From contig JBBQKU010000001.1 of the NCBI GenBank assembly GCA_038327195.1, forward strand, positions 124,001 through 188,000: a stretch of 64,000 bases of DNA, read 5' to 3'. This document shows, piece by piece, positions 52,037-61,674 of this stretch (positions within the stretch are counted from its first letter, which is position 1; the number at the start of each line of letters is the position of its first letter). The DNA comes from UBA4416 sp038327195 (GTDB lineage: Bacteria; Bacteroidota; Bacteroidia; B-17B0; Aurantibacillaceae). The translations under genes and the position numbers were made by a program. A model generated the notes under the pieces. That model was not told the DNA's origin and did no database searches. It worked only from the letters and a program-made list of their open reading frames with translations.

Positions 52037-52513
52037 ATGAAGAAAATAATTTTAATTCTAACGTCAATTGTTTTTATAAATTCAATTAACGCACAGTCTT
52101 CCGAAATATCTAGTAAATACGATAAAATTAGCAAGTTCAACAATGGACGTGCTTTTGTATATAAATCAGACAAGGTTGGTTTAATCGATAAAGATGGAAA
52201 AGAAATAATAAAACCTGAGTATGAAAGAATTTCTCCTTTTGGAAAAGATGGAATTGCTTACACGTATAAAAAAAATAAAGTGGGTTTAATAAACACTGAA
52301 GGAAAAGTTATTGTAGATAATATTTATGATTATATCGGTCATTTTGTTTCTGGAAATGCTACAGTAAGAATAAAAAATTTGACTGGAATAATTAATAAAG
52401 AAGGAAAGTTAATTGTTGAAGTGAAATATGATAAATTAACTTGTGAAGAAGGTGGTGTTATTAAAGCTACAAATATTGATGGAACTCAAGTTATTATTAA
52501 ACCAAATAACTAA
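52037..52513 (+). CDS. Exported WG-repeat protein
   Basis: A 158-aa protein with a signal peptide (cleavage near INAQ). It contains WG-type repeats with the pattern VGLIDKDGKEIIKPEYE, VGLINTEGKVIVDNIYD and GIINKEGKLIVEVKYD, giving a small beta fold of unknown function. It overlaps bioF by one base (TAATG) and follows bioB by about 70 nt. There is no known link to biotin; it may merely share the transcript. Confidence 0.8.
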   Translation: MKKIILILTSIVFINSINAQSSEISSKYDKISKFNNGRAFVYKSDKVGLIDKDGKEIIKPEYERISPFGKDGIAYTYKKNKVGLINTEGKVIVDNIYDYIGHFVSGNATVRIKNLTGIINKEGKLIVEVKYDKLTCEEGGVIKATNIDGTQVIIKPNN

Positions 52514-53640
52514 TGTCTTTTGGACAAAAGTTTCCGGCAAAACTTTCTGAATTAATTGAATTAAGAAAAAATAATTTTTCTTTACGAAAACTTAATTTCA
52601 GTTTTCCAAGCATTGATTTTTCTACTAATGATTATTTAGGTTTTTCTTCTCAAGGAATACTTTCAGAGGAATTAAAAAACTTTCAATCATCCAATAAATT
52701 TGGATCAACAGGCTCTCGATTAATTTCAGGAAATTCTTTGCTTTTTGATGAAACAGAAAAGGAAATTGCAAATTTTCATAATTCAGAAAGCGCACTTATT
52801 TTCAATTCTGGGTACGATGCAAATGTTGGTTTACTTTCTTCTGTACCACAAAAAGGTGATTTAGTTTTGTATGACGAATTCATTCATGCTTCAATTATCG
52901 ATGGTATTAGATTAAGTTTTGCAACCCATTTTAAATTTAAACACAACGATTTAGAAGATTTAAAATTAAAAATAGAAAGGTACCATACGTTATTTAAAGA
53001 AATTTATATAGTGGTTGAAAGTGTTTATTCTATGGATGGAGATTGTTCTCCATTAATAGAAATGGTTAATATCACGAAATTATTTAACGCGCATTTAATA
53101 GTAGATGAAGCACATGCTATTGGTGTTTTTGGTAAAAACGGAAAAGGATTATGTAATGAATTAAATATCGAAACGGATTGCTTCGCACGAATTTATACAT
53201 ATGGCAAAGCTCTTGGATGCCATGGCGCATCTGTTGTTGGGAGCGCCGAGCTAATAAATTACTTAATTAATTTTGCAAGATCATTTATTTATACAACGGC
53301 AATGCCCGAGCATACTTTATTGGCAATTAAAGCTGCATACATTTTATTATGCAAATCAAATGAACTTGAAAAATTAAAATCAAATATTGAATATTTCAAT
53401 CAAGCAATAAAATCCAATCAAACTTTTATTGAAAGTAAAAGTGCAATTCACTGTTATTTGAAATCAGGAAATGAGAACGTACAAAAACTTGAAGAAAAAT
53501 TAGCAAGAGAAAATTTCTTTGTCAAATCAATTAAAAGCCCTACCGTAAAAACAAATAAAGAAAGGATGCGGATTTGTTTACACTCATTTAATTCGAAAGA
53601 AGATATAGACAAAATTGTATTAATGATAACGACTCAATAA
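52513..53640 (+). CDS. bioF: 8-amino-7-oxononanoate synthase
   Basis: PLP enzyme that condenses pimeloyl-ACP/CoA and alanine in biotin synthesis. The 375-aa protein has NDYLGFSSQ, STGSRLISGNS, VDEAHAIGVFG and the PLP lysine K232 in YGKALGCHGAS, with CLHSFN near the C-terminus. Length is typical. It is coupled to the WG-repeat gene and lies in the same transcription unit as bioB. It converges with porV. Confidence 0.93.
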   Translation: MSFGQKFPAKLSELIELRKNNFSLRKLNFSFPSIDFSTNDYLGFSSQGILSEELKNFQSSNKFGSTGSRLISGNSLLFDETEKEIANFHNSESALIFNSGYDANVGLLSSVPQKGDLVLYDEFIHASIIDGIRLSFATHFKFKHNDLEDLKLKIERYHTLFKEIYIVVESVYSMDGDCSPLIEMVNITKLFNAHLIVDEAHAIGVFGKNGKGLCNELNIETDCFARIYTYGKALGCHGASVVGSAELINYLINFARSFIYTTAMPEHTLLAIKAAYILLCKSNELEKLKSNIEYFNQAIKSNQTFIESKSAIHCYLKSGNENVQKLEEKLARENFFVKSIKSPTVKTNKERMRICLHSFNSKEDIDKIVLMITTQ

Positions 53641-53646
53641 TATTTT

Positions 53647-54891
53647 TTATTCAGTTGGTTTTGCTTCATCTTTGTTTTGAGACTTAAAGGCATCAAAATC
53701 AAAAGTTAAGGTAAATCGTAACGTGTTTTGTAATGGATTACGTTGAGTTATTGGAATTAAATAAGCCATGTCTAATCCAAAAACGTTATATCTTAACCCA
53801 ATACCTGCAGTAAAAAATTTGCGGTTACCTTTTGTTTTTGCTTCATTAAAATAACCGGCTCTTACCGCAAATGTTTTTGCATACCAATATTCAAAACCTA
53901 AACTGTAGTTTATTTCCTTTAATTCTTCGCTGCTACCACCTGGAGCATCATTAAATGATTGAAGTATGCCTTTTGCAATGCCTACATTTGGGTTTTTTCC
54001 AGCAGTAATAATTTTTTCTTGCGTGCTAGAATTTATTGAATCATTGCCGCGAGAATCTTTTAAATAAATGGGTGGTGTTGGAACTAATAATTTATTTATG
54101 TCTCCATAAATCCCAAATGTATTATAATCATCAATAATCATTTTTAAGCCAGCGCCCAGTCTTAAATTCATTGGGATAAAATCTCTTTGAACAGAATAAC
54201 TTACTTTAGATCCGATATTACTAAAAACTAAACCAGCAGTTGCAACTGCTTTTTTACCGTTTAATGTTAATTTTTTAGAGTTGTAATAAAACCCTAAATC
54301 TACAGCAGTTGAAGTTCCAGCTTTTGTAGCTTGTCCATTACTTAATGTATAATTGCCAGTTAGGTTTGAACGGATGTATCTTACTGCTAATCCAGCAGAA
54401 AAAGTTTGAGATAATTTTTGTGAATAAGCTAAATCTAATGCAAATTCATTAGGTCTAAATTGCCCTGTTGTATTACCAACGATATCAGTAAATGTAATGT
54501 TACCTAAAGAAAAATAGCGTAATGATGCGCCTATTGCTTGAGTTTTACTAATCTTACTATATCCTGAAATGTAATACAAATAAATATCTGGTACTAATTG
54601 TTTTAACCAGGGCGTTACGTTTATGGCTGCCCCCGATTTTTTTTCAGCAAATGCCAATTTTGCAACATTCCAATGAATGCTATTTCCATCAGCTGGTGTA
54701 GCAGCTCCAACTTCGCCCATTGCACCACTTCGCGAATCTGGACAAATTAATAAAAAAGGAACAGCAGTTGTAATTGTATTTACTCTACCACTTAATTCTT
54801 GTGTGGTTAAAGTTTTAGGCGCTGCCTGTCCAAATATTTGACTTGAAATTAAAACGCTACTACTTATCGTTCCTAAAATTTGTTTTTGCAT
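53647..54891 (-). CDS. porV: Type IX secretion outer-membrane protein PorV (LptO)
   Basis: A 414-aa exported barrel (signal peptide ending near FGQA). Typical PorV segments are LLICPDSRSGAMGEVGAA, SIHWNVAKLAFAEKKSG, then VTPWLKQLVPDIYLYY and FEYWYAKTFAVRAGYF. PorV binds cargo C-terminal domains and hands them to PorU for cleavage and anchoring. The porU gene lies immediately upstream on the same strand with a 37-nt gap, so the two are functionally linked. A TATCTTTG promoter-like element lies in that gap. Confidence 0.94.
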   Translation of the reverse strand: MQKQILGTISSSVLISSQIFGQAAPKTLTTQELSGRVNTITTAVPFLLICPDSRSGAMGEVGAATPADGNSIHWNVAKLAFAEKKSGAAINVTPWLKQLVPDIYLYYISGYSKISKTQAIGASLRYFSLGNITFTDIVGNTTGQFRPNEFALDLAYSQKLSQTFSAGLAVRYIRSNLTGNYTLSNGQATKAGTSTAVDLGFYYNSKKLTLNGKKAVATAGLVFSNIGSKVSYSVQRDFIPMNLRLGAGLKMIIDDYNTFGIYGDINKLLVPTPPIYLKDSRGNDSINSSTQEKIITAGKNPNVGIAKGILQSFNDAPGGSSEELKEINYSLGFEYWYAKTFAVRAGYFNEAKTKGNRKFFTAGIGLRYNVFGLDMAYLIPITQRNPLQNTLRFTLTFDFDAFKSQNKDEAKPTE

Positions 54892-54917
54892 TATTTTTCT
54901 TTTTAAAAAGAGAGGTT

Positions 54918-54925
54918 CAAAGATA
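54918..54925 (-). promoter_or_regulatory. Candidate -7 promoter element (TATCTTTG) before porV
   Basis: Minus-strand TATCTTTG fits TAnnTTTG in the 37-nt porU-porV gap, so porV might have its own promoter in addition to read-through from porU. No -33 box was found. Confidence 0.35.
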
Positions 54926-54928
54926 AGA

Positions 54929-57900
54929 TTAATTTAGAATTACCAGCTTTTCTATTTTTTCTGCTTTTTTATTGTTTCCGTCAGTTACTGACACTCTATA
55001 AATATAAACGCCTCTCGCTAATTTGTCACCAAAATCGTCTTTTCCGTCCCACTCTATTCCATCAAAACGAAATCCTTGGTTATTTATTGTTTGATTTATT
55101 GATTTTACCACTTTTCCGGAAATTGTATAAACTTGAATTAAAACCTTCAAAGATGTACAGCATTGGTTATGCTCTATAAAAAACTTAGTTTTTGTAGTGA
55201 AAGGGTTAGGGTAATTTAATATATGGCTTAAGGCTAAATTTGCTTCCTTAGCTACAATAAAATCTGTATAAGCTGTTGATGAGTTGTTTTGAACATCCCA
55301 AACTTTTAAGCTTAAGGTGTGATTCCCTTCAGGCAATTCGTTAAACGCATAACGAATTTTTCCTGATTGGTAAGTGTTTAAATTAGCAACATAGTAATCA
55401 TTTAAAATAATTGGATTTCCTGATTTGGCATCAATTACACCCACTAAATCATGACCGATTCCATTTCCAACCGTATTAATTCCACTTGAATCCGACAGTA
55501 AGGCGTAAATTTTTGGTGCTTCATTAGTAGTTCCTCCTGAAACAAATTTATCATCATTTAAAAATAATTTAATTTCCGGACCTTTATTATCTGAAATTGC
55601 ATTTGCGTCAGATCCTCCAATTATTATATTATCACAATATCCATTAGCATCATGAACTCCTGTGTGAGCATAGTAACTTATTTTACCTTTCCCAAAACTA
55701 TAAGAAATGTCTTTAGGAACTAAAAATGTAAATGTAAAATCACCATTTGTAACAACAGATTTTCCTCTATAAATAATGTTTTTTTGTATTTTAAATGTGT
55801 CAATTTGTGAAGTTGGATCATTACCTAATGTGGTTAATTTAATTTCTTTATCAAAAACTGTAGGATAAACCACACCATTAAAATTCGTCAATTTATTACC
55901 AAATTTATCTCCTACATAACCTTTGATTGTCATTTTTTTAAGGGCTTTTAAAGTATCTGATGAAGTTAAAGTCACACTTTGAGAATTTATACTCGAAGTA
56001 TATACTGTTTGTTCTGGATACGATAATTTTAAAGCTGGATCACCTAAAATAACAAAGTTCATGTATTGCCTATTAAATCCAATATCCACTTTTGTTAATC
56101 GATATAAATCACCAATATGAGGCATTTTTCCATCTACCATTGGTGAAAATGCATGATTGTAAAAAGCTGTATTTAAAGAAAAGTTTAATCCAGAAAATGC
56201 TAACCGAACTGTTGTCATCAATCCAATAGCTCCTCCATTCGGATTTAATAAACAATATTCACCAGCAGAAGTCCGATCAGGATCATCAAATCTACTAAAT
56301 TCGCACGTTGCTGTTACCATTAAAGGCATATGATTAATATTTTTCCAACTCAGTATTTGAGGAACTTCAACATATCTTTCAGCACCTAATCCCAACTCAC
56401 CTCCGTGCCCTGTATAATTAAAGATTAAACAACCCTTTTCAAAGCTTCTATTAATGTCGTTTACCACATCCGGATATCGATCTCCACCAGGTGTAGAGAA
56501 TTGTTCGTAGGAATCAGCATGAATTTTGTTTACGTTAAAGTTTTTGTGATTATTATAAACACTATTTGCTAAGGCATCTGCTTGTCTGTAATGTTCATTA
56601 TTATCTTCATCGTCAGAAACAAATGTTACCGAATTCCTCCAATCTCCCTGAGGAAAGTTATTAGAAGATAAATCGCAAGAGCTTTCTTCTGCATTAACAT
56701 CAAAACTAAAATTACGTTTATAATATTGCTCCATTTTTACGGTAACAGCATCAGCTTCCGTTTTATTTTTTACAGGAAAACGACCTACACCAATGTCAGG
56801 CAAATCGCCAGATACCAAATCACCTTCAGAATTATCCATCATTGCAAAAAAATCATCAGTAACAAATGAATCGGTATAAGATGTTGAAACAGGTGTTTGG
56901 TAGGTTGGTATCAGTGCTGAATTACCTGATGATGAAATATCTCTGTTTTTATAAGAACCATCACCAAGTAGTAATAAATACTTAGTGCTTAGTAATGGAT
57001 TAGAGGGTTTAAAATAAAGCATTTTTACAAACTCACGAATCGCTCCTATATCTGGTGTGCCTGATGAAAATTCATTATAAATCTCCGTAGTTGTTGCAAC
57101 TGCATAGGTTAGTGTATCATAATCAAAATGCATTTTAGCTAACCTATTTGCATTATCTAAAAACGATGGATGAGTTACAATAATATAATCTGCTTGCATT
57201 ATGCCATGTAAATTTTGATTTGGAATTAATCCATACGGGGCTGGTATTAGTGCATTAGTTGAATTAAAAATGACATATTCTTTTAATGAATCAGATGTTG
57301 AAGTAAAATCAATGTTAGTTAAAGCTGAATTGTATAATTGATTTTTGACATTTAATGGATCAGTAACATCCCAAATGGAAGCGATGTTTGATCCTATATT
57401 TATTAGATTATATTTGGCAAAAGATCCTGGCCCACCAACTACTCGTCTATCTCTAAAATTAAATTGATTAGTATTATAATTCAAATTTCTACGAGCATTT
57501 ATTTCAACATAATCCAACCAACCAATTGCGGTTGAAGTTAATTTAGAAACAGCTAAACTAAAGAAGCTTGAATTAAGAAGTCCTCCAATTTGCCCTTCAC
57601 CAGGGTAGCCTACATCGGCAATATAATAATTGATATTTGTTGCTGCACATGAAATATTAAAAGAACCACCACTAAATGAAACAAGATAATTTGAAGCTAA
57701 ATCACACCTTGAGAGCAATCTAGATTTAACATAAACACTATCACCAATAGTAGCATCAGGTATTAGAAATGAAAATGAATAAGATGTTGTTAAATCAAAT
57801 TTTTCACCGTAAAATTCTCTCCCACTTTTAACGGCATTATATGTATTAACTTCATGAATATCATAGTAATCCTGACTAGAAGTGCTTTTGTTGGGTGGAT

Positions 57901-58831
57901 TTAAAAGCGAATTTTGCTGCTGAACTCTTTTTCCTAAGCTATTTATATCTACATTAATAAAATAAAAAGATGTATCACTAAATGAATGTAATAAATGATG
58001 ATATGGTATTCCATTGCCAGTTTCTCTTAACCATGAATCTGTGCTTTGTCCATAAAATAAAACATAATCATTTGCATTGAAAATTCCATCAGTTTCTCCA
58101 ACAACATTTATGGCGTTTTCTTGTAAATCATCAAAATGAAAAGAACTGTTTTTTTCAGACATCAATTTTCCACCATTTCCATAAATTTTTATATTGCGAG
58201 GGTCTATAGTAGCAACATCAATCCCAAGATTAGTTAAAAACGTTTTATCTAATTTATAAACACCATTTTTGGTAAGACCAATTTTATACCATTTACCTGT
58301 TGCTAATACCGAAACAGGCACGCTTGAAATTTTAGTTGTTTTATTTAGAGAACCATATTGCTTTAAATCATCAACATTGTTTAAATCCCAATTTGGGGTA
58401 TAGGATACTAAATATTCATATTTGTTATTAGAATTTAATCGTAAGGGAATTATTTTCGCAAAAACTATTTTTTCATTTCTAGATACACCAATGTTTTTAG
58501 AAATTGAAAATTCTGAGGTAATAAATTTTTTGTAATTACTGATTTTATCAATTTCAGAATTTGTTAATTCTCTAGTAACAATATTTAAAAGTGAGAAGGC
58601 AGGAGGATTGTTTTCTTTTAAAATTAATTTTTCAGAATAATAAGGTAAATTATTTCTTGACCCATCTGGATGCGTATTTTCTAAAAATATAGAATTCTTT
58701 TCGGAAGCTGAATTCGAAATTTCATCAGAATTTAATTTTGGTTTTTTTTGTGCAATTGCAAAAAAACTGAAAAACACTAGAATACCTAAAAAAATTAGAT
58801 TTTTATTTATTTTGAAAATTTTTTGAGCCAT
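54929..58831 (-). CDS. porU: Type IX secretion system sortase PorU (C25 gingipain-like protease)
   Basis: A 1300-aa exported cysteine protease that removes cargo C-terminal domains and attaches cargo to anionic LPS. Signal peptide ends near FAIAQ. Catalytic residues are H809 in YTGHGGELG and C843 in TATCEFSRF. The C-terminus has NYPNPFTTKTKF and WDGKDDFGDKLARGVY, an FlgD-like Ig domain shared with the giant protease at 29247. Position directly upstream of porV matches the conserved secretion locus of flavobacteria. Confidence 0.95.
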   Translation of the reverse strand: MAQKIFKINKNLIFLGILVFFSFFAIAQKKPKLNSDEISNSASEKNSIFLENTHPDGSRNNLPYYSEKLILKENNPPAFSLLNIVTRELTNSEIDKISNYKKFITSEFSISKNIGVSRNEKIVFAKIIPLRLNSNNKYEYLVSYTPNWDLNNVDDLKQYGSLNKTTKISSVPVSVLATGKWYKIGLTKNGVYKLDKTFLTNLGIDVATIDPRNIKIYGNGGKLMSEKNSSFHFDDLQENAINVVGETDGIFNANDYVLFYGQSTDSWLRETGNGIPYHHLLHSFSDTSFYFINVDINSLGKRVQQQNSLLNPPNKSTSSQDYYDIHEVNTYNAVKSGREFYGEKFDLTTSYSFSFLIPDATIGDSVYVKSRLLSRCDLASNYLVSFSGGSFNISCAATNINYYIADVGYPGEGQIGGLLNSSFFSLAVSKLTSTAIGWLDYVEINARRNLNYNTNQFNFRDRRVVGGPGSFAKYNLINIGSNIASIWDVTDPLNVKNQLYNSALTNIDFTSTSDSLKEYVIFNSTNALIPAPYGLIPNQNLHGIMQADYIIVTHPSFLDNANRLAKMHFDYDTLTYAVATTTEIYNEFSSGTPDIGAIREFVKMLYFKPSNPLLSTKYLLLLGDGSYKNRDISSSGNSALIPTYQTPVSTSYTDSFVTDDFFAMMDNSEGDLVSGDLPDIGVGRFPVKNKTEADAVTVKMEQYYKRNFSFDVNAEESSCDLSSNNFPQGDWRNSVTFVSDDEDNNEHYRQADALANSVYNNHKNFNVNKIHADSYEQFSTPGGDRYPDVVNDINRSFEKGCLIFNYTGHGGELGLGAERYVEVPQILSWKNINHMPLMVTATCEFSRFDDPDRTSAGEYCLLNPNGGAIGLMTTVRLAFSGLNFSLNTAFYNHAFSPMVDGKMPHIGDLYRLTKVDIGFNRQYMNFVILGDPALKLSYPEQTVYTSSINSQSVTLTSSDTLKALKKMTIKGYVGDKFGNKLTNFNGVVYPTVFDKEIKLTTLGNDPTSQIDTFKIQKNIIYRGKSVVTNGDFTFTFLVPKDISYSFGKGKISYYAHTGVHDANGYCDNIIIGGSDANAISDNKGPEIKLFLNDDKFVSGGTTNEAPKIYALLSDSSGINTVGNGIGHDLVGVIDAKSGNPIILNDYYVANLNTYQSGKIRYAFNELPEGNHTLSLKVWDVQNNSSTAYTDFIVAKEANLALSHILNYPNPFTTKTKFFIEHNQCCTSLKVLIQVYTISGKVVKSINQTINNQGFRFDGIEWDGKDDFGDKLARGVYIYRVSVTDGNNKKAEKIEKLVILN

Positions 58832-58912
58832 ATATATCTTAGAATATTGATTAAAACGACAAAGAAAATCAATTATTGTTGTAAAAAAGTTTTATTTATA
58901 GAAATACTCTGT

Positions 58913-58920
58913 TATATTTG
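58913..58920 (+). promoter_or_regulatory. Candidate -7 promoter element (TATATTTG) before porP/sprF
   Basis: TATATTTG fits TAnnTTTG, 34 nt upstream of the ATG at 58955, in the divergent gap between porU and the PorP/SprF gene. No good -33 box was found. Confidence 0.45.
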
Positions 58921-58954
58921 TATTTAGGAATAGAATAAAGTAAAGATAATATAT

Positions 58955-59908
58955 ATGATTAAGAAACTCACAATATTGCTTGTTATTTGTAATGTTTTAG
59001 GTATTGTTACTGATTTAAAGGCGCAAGACCCTCAATTTACGCAATTCTACGCAAATCCAACTTATTTAAATCCTGCTTTTGCTGGTACAGCCCGTTGTCC
59101 TCGTATTTGTATGAATTATCGTAATCAATGGCCTAATATTTCAGGAACTTATGTTACGTATGCCGCCTCTTATGATCAACATGTTGATGCTATTAGCGGA
59201 GGAATTGGTGTTAATGTAATGCAGGATGATCAAGCACGTGGTACTTTAAAATCAACATCTGTTAACTTAATGTATTCATATTTATTACCTGTTAATCGTG
59301 AATTTTCTTTAAAATTTGGCTTGCAAGCTGGTTTTTTTCAAAAAGCTTTAGATAAAACTAAATTGAATTTTGGTGATATGATTGACGCTAGACGTGGATT
59401 TGTTTGGAATACTAATGAATTTTTACCTCAAACCAATAAACAAGGATTAGATTTTGGAGCTGGTATTTTAGGATATAGTAAAAAATATTTTATTGGAGCA
59501 GCTTTTCATCATATTACTCAACCTGATGAAGGGATGCTTGGTCCATCTAAACTTCCAATGAAGATTACAGGACATGCTGGGGCAATTATTCCTTTAGAAA
59601 AAGGTAATGAATCGTATATTTCGCCAAATGTTTTATTTATGCAACAGCAAAACTTTACTCAATTAAATTTAGGTTTATATTTTGTAAAAGGCTCTTTTGT
59701 TGGTGGTATTTGGTATCGTAATTCGGATGCATTTATTGTTTTAATTGGTGTTCAAACGGATCACATGAAAGTTGGATATAGTTATGATGTTACTGTTTCT
59801 AAATTATCTAGTAATACCGCTGGTTCTCATGAGATTTCTTTGCAAATGCAGTTTGAGTGTCGTCCAAAGAAAAAGAAATATAGAACTATTAGTTGTCCAT
59901 CTTTTTAA
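58955..59908 (+). CDS. PorP/SprF family type IX secretion protein
   Basis: A 317-aa outer-membrane protein (signal peptide ending near LKAQ). The family hallmark start DPQFTQFYANPTYLNPAFAG is present, followed by RICMNYRNQWP and a barrel rich in Gly/aromatic strands. PorP/SprF proteins support type IX secretion, often of type B CTD cargo (SprB adhesins in gliding species). It is divergent from porU and lies 57 nt upstream of gldJ. Confidence 0.93.
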   Translation: MIKKLTILLVICNVLGIVTDLKAQDPQFTQFYANPTYLNPAFAGTARCPRICMNYRNQWPNISGTYVTYAASYDQHVDAISGGIGVNVMQDDQARGTLKSTSVNLMYSYLLPVNREFSLKFGLQAGFFQKALDKTKLNFGDMIDARRGFVWNTNEFLPQTNKQGLDFGAGILGYSKKYFIGAAFHHITQPDEGMLGPSKLPMKITGHAGAIIPLEKGNESYISPNVLFMQQQNFTQLNLGLYFVKGSFVGGIWYRNSDAFIVLIGVQTDHMKVGYSYDVTVSKLSSNTAGSHEISLQMQFECRPKKKKYRTISCPSF

Positions 59909-59965
59909 AATATTTTGTAACCTTTTTATAAAACTTTCGTTATAGCTTTAAATAAAACAAAAATT

Positions 59966-61612
59966 ATGCAGTTTAAATTCATCAAAAGTAGCAAAGCATT
60001 AGCAATCATTTTATCGGTTTTAGCCGTATCATGTGCTAAAGAACGTTCTGGCGTTACAGGTTGGGCTTATAATGATTCCAATAATGGTGGCTTCGAAAAA
60101 GTACCTTATGAAGAACAAGAAACTGGTCCTGGATTGGTTTTAATCGAAGGTGGATCTTTTTCAATGGGTCGTACTGAAACTGACGTTACTTATGAATGGA
60201 ATAATGTTCCGCGTCGTGTAACGGTTTCTTCTTTTTATATGGATGAAACAGAAGTTAGTAATTTCTCATATTTAGAATATTTATATTGGACTAATCGTGT
60301 TTTTGGACCAACTTTTCCAGATATCTATCAAAAAGCTTTACCTGATACATTAGTATGGAGAGAGAAGTTAGCTTATAATGAGCCTTATGTTGAGTATTAT
60401 TTACGTCATCCTTCTTATAGAGATTATCCTGTAGTTGGAATTGATTGGCTTCAAGCTAATGAGTTTTGTGCTTGGAGAACTGACCGCGTGAATGAATTTA
60501 TATTAATTCGTGAAGGGTTATTGGAACATGTTCCAAATCCATCTGATCAAGATTATTTTAGTACTGAAGCATATTTGTCAGGTAAATGGCAAGGACAATT
60601 AAAACAAAAACTTCCTTCTTTTGATGACCAAAACCCAGAAAGAGATGTAAGAATGGAAGATGGTATATTTTTACCTAAATACAGATTACCAACTGAAGCT
60701 GAATGGGAATATGCAGCTTATGGTTTAATAGGAAATACAATTGGTGAGCGTATCACCGATAGAAGAATTTATCCTTGGAATGGTCATGGTGTTCGTAATT
60801 CTGATGAAAAATATATTGGACAAATGAATGCTAACTTTGTTAGAGGAAATGGTGATATGATGGGAACTGCTGGGTTTCTGAATGATAATGCCGATGTAAC
60901 TGCTCCTGTTTATTCTTACTGGCCAAATGATTACGGTTTATATAATATGGCTGGTAACGTTTCTGAATGGGTAATGGATGTTTATAGAGCGAGCACTGCT
61001 CAAGACGCCGATGAATTTAGACCTTTCCGTGGTAATGTATTTGTTACACAAATAAAAGATAGTACTGATAATACAATTTCTACAAACATAGATGGTCCGA
61101 TATTCCAAAAGTTTAATCATAAAGTAAACGTTCCTACTGCTCACGGTGTAAGTGGCGAAACAACTGAAGCTACGGATAGTGTTTTAACAACATTGACTAA
61201 AGATGCTCAAGGATATGCGAATGCTCCAGCCGATGGAAAATCTGACATTCCTGGTCGTGTTAAATGGAGAGAAGTTACTGCTGCAATTTCTTCTGATAAT
61301 TTAGATGAACGCAGAAATTACAAAACATCTGATTACATTAGTTATTTAGATGGTGATGTTAACTCATCGTTGTATTATGAGTCAGGTGAAGATGCATATG
61401 GAGATAAAGCAGATAAGTTAATGTATGAATATGCAAAAACATCTTTAATAAATGATAAATCTCGTGTTTATAAAGGCGGTAGCTGGAGAGATAGAGCTTA
61501 TTGGTTAAACCCTGGAACACGAAGATATTTAGATCAAAGACAAGCTACTGCGTATATTGGATTTAGATGTGCGATGGTTAGAGTTGGAAGTCCTGTAGGT
61601 TTAGGAAAATAA
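59966..61612 (+). CDS. gldJ: Gliding motility / type IX lipoprotein GldJ
   Basis: A 548-aa lipoprotein (lipobox LAVSC, Cys23) with the sulfatase-modifying-factor (FGE) fold: LVLIEGGSFSMGRTETD, an ETEVSNFSYLEYLYW segment, LPTEAEWEYAAYG, YNMAGNVSEWVMDV and the late FRCAMVR. GldJ stabilises GldK and is required for gliding and type IX secretion. The order porV-porU next to gldJ, known from Flavobacterium johnsoniae, is preserved here. A perfect terminator follows. Confidence 0.93.
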   Translation: MQFKFIKSSKALAIILSVLAVSCAKERSGVTGWAYNDSNNGGFEKVPYEEQETGPGLVLIEGGSFSMGRTETDVTYEWNNVPRRVTVSSFYMDETEVSNFSYLEYLYWTNRVFGPTFPDIYQKALPDTLVWREKLAYNEPYVEYYLRHPSYRDYPVVGIDWLQANEFCAWRTDRVNEFILIREGLLEHVPNPSDQDYFSTEAYLSGKWQGQLKQKLPSFDDQNPERDVRMEDGIFLPKYRLPTEAEWEYAAYGLIGNTIGERITDRRIYPWNGHGVRNSDEKYIGQMNANFVRGNGDMMGTAGFLNDNADVTAPVYSYWPNDYGLYNMAGNVSEWVMDVYRASTAQDADEFRPFRGNVFVTQIKDSTDNTISTNIDGPIFQKFNHKVNVPTAHGVSGETTEATDSVLTTLTKDAQGYANAPADGKSDIPGRVKWREVTAAISSDNLDERRNYKTSDYISYLDGDVNSSLYYESGEDAYGDKADKLMYEYAKTSLINDKSRVYKGGSWRDRAYWLNPGTRRYLDQRQATAYIGFRCAMVRVGSPVGLGK

Positions 61613-61632
61613 ATCTGTTGAAAACTAAATAT

Positions 61633-61663
61633 AAGCCCTTTCGAGAAATCGAAAGGGCTTTTT
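61633..61663. terminator. Rho-independent terminator
   Basis: AAGCCCTTTCGA (61633-61644) and TCGAAAGGGCTT (61649-61660) form a perfect 12-bp stem with a GAAA tetraloop, followed by T residues. It separates gldJ from murF. Confidence 0.95.
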
Positions 61664-61674
61664 AATTTTATGGC

